A DNA stretch of 11,725 nt from Thermoplasmata archaeon (GTDB taxonomy: Archaea; Thermoplasmatota; Thermoplasmata; Lutacidiplasmatales; UBA184). This document shows positions 1 through 5,917 of this stretch, in pieces; positions within the stretch are counted from its first letter, which is position 1; each line of letters starts with the position of its first letter. Position numbers and translations under genes: made by a program. The DNA is taken from the NCBI GenBank assembly GCA_030046135.1, contig JASIEC010000105.1, positions 1-11,725 of the forward strand, in the 5' to 3' direction. The notes under the pieces were generated by a model that was given only the letters and a program-made list of their open reading frames with translations, made no database searches and had not been told where the DNA came from.

Positions 1-2
1 TG

Positions 3-1901
3 TCGGTTGGGACCGTCCACTACCTCTACCCGATCCCCACGACGGAGATCCTCAACTCCTCCCGCACGAACCCGGACTGGCAGCTCGAGGACGCTCTCGA
101 CCTCGAGTGGTCGCGCGCCTCGGCGCCCGGAGCGACGATCGACATGGTCTTCTCGCCCAACAACGGCTCGGGCCTCTACGAGGCGATCGACTGGCTCGTG
201 GCGGGCGACCGGGTCAACGTGATCTCGCTGAGCTGGGGAGAGCCCGACACCGGGATCTACAACGCCTACGACAGCTCGTGCCGCGCCGGGTGCAACGCCA
301 CGACGGACGGATCGTACGCGATCCTCTCCCCGGTGCTCGAGCTCGCCGCGGTCGAAGGGATCACGGTCTTCGCCGCGGCCGGCGACTGCGGCTCGGCGGA
401 CGGCACGTCGGGGGTCTCGACGAACTTCCCCGCCTCCGACCCCTACGTCACCGGGGTCGGGGGGACGGACCTCACCGTCGGGAGCGGGGGAGCGTACGTG
501 GGCGAGATCGCCTGGTCGGGGAACGGCTCCGGAGCGGTCCCGCCGGGGTGCCACAACCAGGGAGGGTCGGGCGGGGGGTACTCGCCGTTCCCCCGGCCCT
601 GGTGGCAGACGGGCCTCCCCTCGAGCCCGTCCACCCGGGGGGTTCCCGACGTCGCGATGGACGCGGGAACGCCGGTCACGATCGTCGTCGACGGGGCGGA
701 GGAGGGGGTGGGCGGGACGAGCGTGGGCACGCCGATCTGGGCCGGCATCGCCGCCCTCGCCGACCAGGCGGCGGGCGAGAGCCTCGGTTTCCTCAACCCG
801 CTCCTCTACAAGCTCGCCGGCGGCTCGAACGCCTCCTCGCTCTTCCACGACATCGTCGAGGGCTCCAACGGGTACTCGGCCGGAGCGGGATGGGACCCCG
901 TCACCGGCGAAGGGACCCCGATCGTCGCCGCGCTCGTCCCCGCGCTGGCCGCCGCGACCTCGCTCACGCCGACCAATCTCTCGGTGGCCCTCGGCGCGAC
1001 GCCCCGGTACGGGACCGCGCCCCTCCGCGTGACGTTCTCGGTCAACGCCACCGGCGGCTCGGGGACGTACTCGCTCGAAGGGGTGTCGTTCGGGGACGAG
1101 AACGCGACGAGTACCTCGAGCGGCACGGCGGTCTACACGTACGAGCACCCCGGCGTCTACTGGGCCCAGGGGTTCGCGATCGACTCCGACGGGAACGCGA
1201 GCGCCTCGTCGCCGGCGGTGATCGTCGTGGGCGGGGCCTGGCCGCTGACGGTCAACCTGACCGTCTCCCCCGCCTCGCCGTCCGTCGGGGGGACGGTCGA
1301 CTTCAACGCCACGGCCGCGGGCGGCACGGCCCCGTACGACTACACGTTCTACTTCGGCGACGGCTCGTCCGCCGACAACCTCACCGGACCGGACACGACG
1401 CACGCATTCGGGGCCGCCGGGGCCGCGTGCGCGGTGGTGATCGTCACCGACGCGGCGCACCCGACGGACGCCGCGGTGAGCGACCCCGTGCCGATCTCGG
1501 TCGGAGGGGCCGCGACCCCGACGTGCCCCAACACCGTGCCGCTCGGCGTGGTGGGCGGGCCCCGACCTGAGAGCGGCGTCGCCCCCCTCGCGGTGACGTT
1601 CCGGGCCGAGGCGTACGGGGGCGTCGGCCCCCCCTACTCCTACGTGTGGACCCTCCCGGGGGGCGTCGTCTCCGCCGCCGAGAACGTGAGCGCGACGTTC
1701 TCCTCGTCGGGAACGTTCCAGGTCGAGCTCTCCGCCTCCGGCGCCTCGGGGCCGACCGTCTTCGAGAACTTCACCGTCACCGTGTCGTCGCCTCCGCCGG
1801 TGACGCCGCTCGAGATCGTCCTGCTCGCCTCGGCCGCGGGGGTCGCCGCGGTGGCCGTCGCGTTCGCGCTCGAACGCCGCGGTCGCCGGCCTAGCCCTTG
1901 A
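3..1901 (+). CDS. S53 family (sedolisin) serine-carboxyl protease with PKD-like domains and C-terminal membrane anchor, 5'-truncated
   Basis: The reading frame is open from the window edge, so the N-terminus (signal peptide, pro-domain) lies outside; 632 residues are visible. Counting the first full codon (base 3) as residue 1, the sedolisin catalytic set is present: Glu29 and Asp33 in the ExxxD arrangement, oxyanion Asp128 in AAAGDCGS, and nucleophile Ser240 in GGTSVGTP. The C-terminal calcium site is suggested by Asp283-Ile284 and Asp298 in GAGWDPVTG. Three PKD-like beta-sandwich domains follow (about 320-410, 413-500, 515-598), then a hydrophobic helix (about 602-620) and a basic tail, ERRGRRPSP. 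From family knowledge, S53 enzymes are secreted endopeptidases most active at acid pH. This one is probably displayed on the outer face of the cell membrane for protein scavenging. The many Asn-X-Ser/Thr sites fit a glycosylated exported protein. The stop overlaps the convergent rtcB gene by 11 nt. Confidence 0.93.
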   Translation, partial: SVGTVHYLYPIPTTEILNSSRTNPDWQLEDALDLEWSRASAPGATIDMVFSPNNGSGLYEAIDWLVAGDRVNVISLSWGEPDTGIYNAYDSSCRAGCNATTDGSYAILSPVLELAAVEGITVFAAAGDCGSADGTSGVSTNFPASDPYVTGVGGTDLTVGSGGAYVGEIAWSGNGSGAVPPGCHNQGGSGGGYSPFPRPWWQTGLPSSPSTRGVPDVAMDAGTPVTIVVDGAEEGVGGTSVGTPIWAGIAALADQAAGESLGFLNPLLYKLAGGSNASSLFHDIVEGSNGYSAGAGWDPVTGEGTPIVAALVPALAAATSLTPTNLSVALGATPRYGTAPLRVTFSVNATGGSGTYSLEGVSFGDENATSTSSGTAVYTYEHPGVYWAQGFAIDSDGNASASSPAVIVVGGAWPLTVNLTVSPASPSVGGTVDFNATAAGGTAPYDYTFYFGDGSSADNLTGPDTTHAFGAAGAACAVVIVTDAAHPTDAAVSDPVPISVGGAATPTCPNTVPLGVVGGPRPESGVAPLAVTFRAEAYGGVGPPYSYVWTLPGGVVSAAENVSATFSSSGTFQVELSASGASGPTVFENFTVTVSSPPPVTPLEIVLLASAAGVAAVAVAFALERRGRRPSP

Positions 1902-3342
1902 CGACGCCGAGGGGCAAGAGGCGCGCCACGCGTCGGGTGAGGCCGGCCCCCTCGGCGACCTTCACGACCTCTTCGACGTTCTTGTAGGCCCCGGGGGCCT
2001 CCTCGGTGACCCCCTCCCTCGTCGCGGAGCGGACGACGATCCCGCGCTCCGCGAGCCGGCGGGTCACCTCCTCGAACCGGAACGAGCGGATCGCGGCGTG
2101 GCGGCTCAGGCGGCGCCCCGCCCCGTGGCAGGAGGAGCCGAACGACCGGGTCATCGAGCCGGGGAGGCCCGCGAGGACGTAGCTCGCGGTCCCCATGTCG
2201 CCCGGGATCAGCACCGGCTGGCCGAAGGCGCGGTACGCCACCGGGACCTCCTCCCGCCCCGAGGGGAACGCCCTCGTCGCGCCCTTGCGGTGGACCAGGA
2301 GCTTCTTCGACGTCCCGTCGGTCCGGTGCTCCTCGATCTTCGCCATGTTGTGGGCGATGTCGTAGATGATCTCGATCCCGAGCTCCTCCGCGGGCCGCCC
2401 GAAGACGGCCGCGAACGACCGGCGGACCGCCGCCGTGATCACCTGGCGGTTCGCCCAGGCGAAGTTGGCGGCGGCGGCCATCGCCCCGAGGTACCGGGCG
2501 CCGTCGTCGGAGCCCACGGGAGCGCAGGAGAGCTGGCGATCGACGAGCGCGACCCCTTCGCGGGCGAGGCGCTCGTCCATCCGCCGGATGAAGTCGGTCG
2601 CGACCTGGTGGCCGAGGCCCCGCGAGCCGGTGTGGAGCATCACGACGACCCGGCCGGGGACCAGTCCCAAGACGTCCGCAAACGCGGGATCGAACCGCTC
2701 GTCGACCGCTTGGACCTCGAGGAAGTGGTTCCCCGAGCCGAGCGTCCCGAGCTGGCGAAGGCCGCGCTGGCGCGCGGTCTCGCTCACCTCGGCCGGGAGC
2801 GCCCCCGCGAGCTCGCCTCCCTCCTCCTGGACGACAAGGTCCTCCGGGACGCCGAACCCCTCCCGCACCGCCCACCGGGCGCCACCCGAGAGCACCTCGT
2901 CGACCTCGCCGGGCTTCAGCGGACGACCCCCCCGCGAGCCGACCCCGCTCGGGACCTCGCGGTAGAGCCGCTCGATGAGCTCGTGGAGGCGCGGGCGGAC
3001 CTCCTCGACCGTGAGCTGGGTGCGGAGCAGCCGCACCCCGCAGTTGATGTCGTAGCCGATCCCCCCGGGGGAGACGACCCCCTCGGCGAGGTCGAACGCC
3101 GCCACGCCGCCGACCGGGAACCCGTAGCCGAAGTGGATGTCGGGCATCGCGAGCGCGTTCTGCTCGATCCCGGGCAGGGTCGCGACGTTGGCGAGCTGCT
3201 GCAGCGACGGGTCCCCGGCGACCCCCTCGAGGAGGGCGGCGTTCGAGAAGAGGACCCCCGGGACCCGCATCCCGGGGACCTCCTCGCGGGGGATCTCGAA
3301 CGTGAACTCGTCCCGCGGGACGAGCGTCGGGACCTTCGTCAT
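1891..3342 (-). CDS. rtcB: RNA-splicing ligase RtcB (tRNA ligase)
   Basis: 483 residues, the normal length of archaeal RtcB without an intein. RtcB joins 2',3'-cyclic phosphate and 5'-OH RNA ends, using GTP and Mn2+ through a histidine-guanylate intermediate, and seals archaeal tRNA exons after intron removal. All the expected active-site residues are visible: Asp98 and Cys101 in GYDINCGVR, Asn205-His206 in GSGNHFLEV, His237 in MLHTGSRGLGH, His331 in YDIAHNMAK, and the guanylated His406 in SSCHGAGRR. The C-terminus ends LLPLGVVKG, as in other family members. I chose the ATG at 3342 because MTKVPTLVP starts the conserved fold; an in-frame TTG at 3375 would add 11 low-complexity residues and would leave no room for a promoter. 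No archease gene is adjacent. It appears monocistronic, diverging from the zinc-ribbon gene. Confidence 0.96.
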   Translation of the reverse strand: MTKVPTLVPRDEFTFEIPREEVPGMRVPGVLFSNAALLEGVAGDPSLQQLANVATLPGIEQNALAMPDIHFGYGFPVGGVAAFDLAEGVVSPGGIGYDINCGVRLLRTQLTVEEVRPRLHELIERLYREVPSGVGSRGGRPLKPGEVDEVLSGGARWAVREGFGVPEDLVVQEEGGELAGALPAEVSETARQRGLRQLGTLGSGNHFLEVQAVDERFDPAFADVLGLVPGRVVVMLHTGSRGLGHQVATDFIRRMDERLAREGVALVDRQLSCAPVGSDDGARYLGAMAAAANFAWANRQVITAAVRRSFAAVFGRPAEELGIEIIYDIAHNMAKIEEHRTDGTSKKLLVHRKGATRAFPSGREEVPVAYRAFGQPVLIPGDMGTASYVLAGLPGSMTRSFGSSCHGAGRRLSRHAAIRSFRFEEVTRRLAERGIVVRSATREGVTEEAPGAYKNVEEVVKVAEGAGLTRRVARLLPLGVVKG

Positions 3343-3352
3343 GGCGCGCGCC

Positions 3353-3373
3353 GAGCCCCCGGGGGCTCTTAGC
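3353..3373 (-). promoter_or_regulatory. Putative rtcB core promoter with a 16-nt perfect palindrome
   Basis: On the minus strand GCTAAGAG (3373-3366) is the only AT-containing patch here and is centred about 28 nt upstream of the rtcB ATG, the expected TATA position for a leaderless archaeal transcript. Immediately downstream, 3353-3368 is a perfect 8+8 palindrome, GAGCCCCCGGGGGCTC, lying between the TATA-like patch and the start codon. It could be an operator or an RNA hairpin. GC-rich palindromes also arise easily at this base composition, so the regulatory reading is weak. Confidence 0.3.
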
Positions 3374-3426
3374 AAGGCGCCCGGGACGGAGCCCCCGGCC
3401 CTCGCCGCGGCGCGCGCGCCCGGCGG

Positions 3427-3465
3427 CGGAACAAACCGACAAGTACCGGCGAGCCGTTCCGGAGG
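3427..3465 (+). promoter_or_regulatory. Candidate promoter and Shine-Dalgarno of the zinc-ribbon gene
   Basis: The A-rich stretch GGAACAAACCGACAAGTAC (3428-3446) stands out in a GC-saturated intergenic region. A perfect GGAGG at 3461-3465 sits 5 nt before the ATG at 3471 and matches the CCTCC of the 16S 3' end seen at the other end of this window. If GGAACAAACC is the TATA-like element, the transcript would start near 3457, leaving a short leader that carries the Shine-Dalgarno. The ribosome site is clear; the promoter is a guess. Confidence 0.4.
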
Positions 3466-3470
3466 CGTCG

Positions 3471-3827
3471 ATGGCGTCGATCTCGCCCCGGACGGTCTTC
3501 TCCCTCGTCAACCTGGGTGTGCTCGCCGTCGCGCTGGGCGTCTGGTTCCTCTGGCCCCGGTACGCGGACTACGCGCTCTACGGGTTCCTCGGGTGGACCG
3601 TGATCGGCTTCGTCCTGCTGTTCGTCGTCTGGGGCTCGCGCCCGGCGGCGTCGGGGTCGCTGGCCTCGTCCGCGGCCGGCGCCTCTCCCGGCGCGGACCC
3701 CTCGCGGGGCCCGGGGTCCTCCGCGGCGTCGCCCGCGGCGATCGGCTTCTGCGTCTACTGTGGCACCGACCTTCCTCCCGGCGCCACCCGCTGCGCCGCC
3801 TGCGGACACGGGGTCCTCGCGCTCTAG
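3471..3827 (+). CDS. Small membrane protein with C-terminal zinc ribbon, function unknown
   Basis: 118 residues. Two hydrophobic helices are visible (about 10-28 and 38-55), separated by a short loop (RYADYALYG). A Ser/Ala/Gly/Pro-rich flexible linker (about 56-90) follows, then a single zinc ribbon with Cys94, Cys97, Cys108 and Cys111 (CVYC...CAAC) close to the C-terminus. This layout, a helical hairpin in the membrane with a tethered zinc ribbon, is common among uncharacterised archaeal proteins. The ribbon probably faces the cytosol and binds a protein or nucleic acid partner. The start is well supported by GGAGG 5 nt upstream. It is a single-gene unit between divergent rtcB and the convergent biotin operon, whose last stop codon is 22 nt away. 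I cannot assign a named family or a function. Confidence 0.85.
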   Translation: MASISPRTVFSLVNLGVLAVALGVWFLWPRYADYALYGFLGWTVIGFVLLFVVWGSRPAASGSLASSAAGASPGADPSRGPGSSAASPAAIGFCVYCGTDLPPGATRCAACGHGVLAL

Positions 3828-3849
3828 CGCGCGGACGGCGGTCGGTCGC

Positions 3850-4326
3850 CTAGTCCCGGGCGACGAACAGCATCGGCTCGCGGGCGCGCGCGCTGGCCCC
3901 CGCGGCGACGCGGACTCCCCGCACGACGCCGTCGGCCGGGCTCACGACCTCGCTCCGCATCTTCATCGCTTCGAGGACGAGGAGGACATCCCCCTTCCGC
4001 ACGCGGTCCCCGTCCCGGACCCGGAGTTCGACCACGCGTCCCGGCATCGGAGGGACCACCGGCGTACCCTCGGCGAGGGGCTCTCGGACGCTCCCGACGG
4101 GGGTCCCGACCGGAGCGGCCGGGAGCGACGGCGATCGGAGGTCCGCCGCGTCGCGCTCGACGACCACGCCCGACCCTTCCCCGTCGACCGCGACAGGGCC
4201 CCGGGGCGAAGGCTCCCCCTCGGGCCACCGATCGACGACGACCTTCTCGCCCGCGATCTCGAGCTCGACCCGATCGCCGTCGCGGGCGACGATCTCGACC
4301 GGGAACGAGCGGCCCCCGACGGTCAC
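3850..4326 (-). CDS. Biotin carboxyl carrier protein (1.3S / BCCP-type biotinyl domain); true start probably upstream at 4392
   Basis: Carries biotin between half-reactions of a biotin-dependent carboxyltransferase complex. From the GTG at 4326 the protein has 158 residues. The C-terminal biotinyl domain (about 88-156) has the hallmark EAMKM with biotinylated Lys122, and the flanking PMPGRVVEL and DGDRVRKGD hairpins. The N-terminal part (SFPVEIVARDGDRVELEIAGE) is the small beta segment usual before the domain in such carriers, joined by a Pro/Ala-rich linker. GTG 4326 has no properly spaced Shine-Dalgarno. The frame stays codon-like (G/C at third positions) for 22 further codons upstream, to an ACG at 4392-4390 that lies 6 nt after a perfect GGAGGT. 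The real product is therefore probably 180 residues, overlapping the preceding carboxyltransferase gene by 29 nt. It is the last gene of the operon and a substrate of the ligase encoded first. Confidence 0.9.
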   Translation of the reverse strand: MTVGGRSFPVEIVARDGDRVELEIAGEKVVVDRWPEGEPSPRGPVAVDGEGSGVVVERDAADLRSPSLPAAPVGTPVGSVREPLAEGTPVVPPMPGRVVELRVRDGDRVRKGDVLLVLEAMKMRSEVVSPADGVVRGVRVAAGASARAREPMLFVARD

Positions 4327-4363
4327 GCTCCCGAGGTCGGGGGAGACCTCGACCGTCTCGCGC

Positions 4364-5899
4364 CTACCGTCGCGGGTGACCGTGAGCCGCGTCGACCCAC
4401 CTCCGCTGCGTCTGGAGCCGGACCCGGCCCTCGAGCGCCCACGCCGACGCGGGCCCCGACGTCGAGGAGGCGACGGAGCCGGGCCCCGTCGCCGGGGCGG
4501 CCCGGGGCTGCCGGAGCGCCCCGACGACCCCGAGGGCCGCCGCGGTGAGGACGTCGGGCGTGAGCCCGAGGTCGACGCTCCGGCGGTACGAGCGGTAGAC
4601 GAGGGGGAACACGGCGTAGGAGAGGACCTCCGCCGTGTCCGCCGCCGGGACGAGGGCGCGCAGCTCGGCGGCCGCCTTGTCGAGCTCGGGCGGCAGGAGG
4701 TCCGCCGGCCGGACCGTGATCGCCGCCGCGCCGGAGGTGACCCGGGCGACGAGCCCGGGGTCGAGGGGCCCGGGCGGGGCGCCGTAGAGCCCCCGCACGT
4801 AGTCCCGGACCTCGTTCGTCACCTGGCGGTACCGTCCGCCGCCGAGGACGTTGAGGACCGCCTGGATGCCGACGATCTGGCTGGTCGGCGTCACGAGCGG
4901 CGGGTAGCCGAGGTCGGCCCGGACCCGGGGGACCTCGTCGAGGACCTCCGCGAGGCGCTCGATCGCGGACTGCTCGCGGAGCTGCGAGAGGAGGTTCGAC
5001 AGCATCCCGCCCGGGATCTGGTGCGTCAGGATCCCGGGGTCGGTCTGCAACGAGCGGATCTCGAGGAGCGAGCGGTAACGGTCGAGGACCCCGCGGAAGT
5101 ACGCCGCGAGCTCCGCGAGCGCGCCGAGGTCGAGCTTCGGATCGACCGGGCTCCCCCGCATCGCCCCGACCAGCGTCTCCGTCGGCGGCTGGCTCGCCCC
5201 GCCCGCGAACGGGCTCAGCGCCCCGTCGACGGCCTCCGCGCCGGCGTCCGCCGCCGCGAGGCACGTCAGGGTCGAGAGGCCGCTCGCCGAGTGGGTGTGG
5301 ACGACGACCGGAAGTCCGACCTCCTTGCGCAGGGCCCGGACGAGGGCCGCCCCGTCGCCGGGCGGCATCATCCCGGCCATGTCCTTCACGCACAGCTCGT
5401 CCGCCTCGAGCTCGGCGAGGCGCTTCCCCAGCGCGACGAACGCGTCGAGCGTGTGGACCGGCGACGACGTGTAGCAGATCGTCCCCTGGGCCCGCGCCCC
5501 CGCCCGCTTTACGGCGCGGAGCGCCGTCTCCATGTTGCGGGGGTCGTTGAGCGCGTCGAAGACGCGGAAGATGTCGATGCCGGTCCGGGCCGCCTCGTCG
5601 ACGAACGCCCGGACGACGTCGTCCGGGTAGTGCCGGTATCCCACGAGGTTCTGGCCCCGCAGCAGCATCTGGAGGGGGGTGCGAGGCATCCGGCGCTTCA
5701 GCTCGCGGAGGCGCTCCCACGGGTCCTCGTGGAGGAACCGCAGGCAGACGTCGAACGTCGCGCCCCCCCAGACCTCGATCGAGCGGTAGCCGATCGCGTC
5801 GAGGCGCTCGGCGGCCGGGAGCATGTCCCGGGTCCGCATCCGCGTCGCGATCAGCGACTGGTGGCCGTCGCGGAGGACCGTCTCCGTGAGGCCGACCAT
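4364..5899 (-). CDS. Carboxyltransferase of the PycB / OadA / transcarboxylase-5S family
   Basis: 511 residues. The family moves carboxyl groups between carboxybiotin and pyruvate or oxaloacetate. The HMGL-like TIM barrel shows the metal-binding Asp11 in LRDGHQSL, the carbamylated metal-bridging Lys172 in VKDMAG, and metal-ligand His201 and His203 in HTHSASG. The C-terminal conserved carboxylase domain follows (about 265-475, including GGMLSNLLSQL and TPTSQIVG). No biotinyl domain is fused; the carrier is the next gene. In the catalytic loop, SPFAGGASQPPTE has Ala235 where pyruvate-carboxylase-type enzymes usually have Thr (TSQP). The last 35 or so residues are low-complexity and overlap the start of the carrier gene. 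The ATG at 5899 lies 18 nt after the upstream gene's stop, with only a weak ribosome site. It could be pyruvate carboxylase subunit B, an oxaloacetate decarboxylase alpha chain or transcarboxylase 5S. Family membership is certain; the exact substrate pair is not. Confidence 0.93.
   Translation of the reverse strand: MVGLTETVLRDGHQSLIATRMRTRDMLPAAERLDAIGYRSIEVWGGATFDVCLRFLHEDPWERLRELKRRMPRTPLQMLLRGQNLVGYRHYPDDVVRAFVDEAARTGIDIFRVFDALNDPRNMETALRAVKRAGARAQGTICYTSSPVHTLDAFVALGKRLAELEADELCVKDMAGMMPPGDGAALVRALRKEVGLPVVVHTHSASGLSTLTCLAAADAGAEAVDGALSPFAGGASQPPTETLVGAMRGSPVDPKLDLGALAELAAYFRGVLDRYRSLLEIRSLQTDPGILTHQIPGGMLSNLLSQLREQSAIERLAEVLDEVPRVRADLGYPPLVTPTSQIVGIQAVLNVLGGGRYRQVTNEVRDYVRGLYGAPPGPLDPGLVARVTSGAAAITVRPADLLPPELDKAAAELRALVPAADTAEVLSYAVFPLVYRSYRRSVDLGLTPDVLTAAALGVVGALRQPRAAPATGPGSVASSTSGPASAWALEGRVRLQTQRRWVDAAHGHPRR
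4390..4404 (-). promoter_or_regulatory. Perfect Shine-Dalgarno followed by ACG: probable true start of the biotin carrier gene
   Basis: Read on the minus strand, GGAGGTG (4404-4398) is exactly complementary to CACCTCC at the 16S 3' end in this window. Six nt after GGAGGT comes ACG (4392-4390), in frame with the biotin carrier. Third codon positions in the upstream gene's frame stay G/C up to about here and then degrade, while the carrier frame becomes G/C-rich at third positions from here on. Either ACG is used as a start codon or one base differs from an ATG. Confidence 0.6.
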
Positions 5900-5917
5900 C
5901 GATCGGATCCCGGCCCC

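Noticed and set aside
1891..3342. Possible intein in RtcB, as found in Pyrococcus RtcB
   Set aside because: The motifs run without interruption and the length is 483 residues, so no intein is present.
1640..3511. A long minus-strand frame across rtcB and the protease 3' end
   Set aside because: It is a shifted reading of rtcB with Arg/Gly-rich sequence and no recognisable domain.
3843..3849. Bidirectional terminator between the zinc-ribbon gene and the biotin operon
   Set aside because: The 22-nt spacer has no oligo-T run on either strand and no convincing hairpin.
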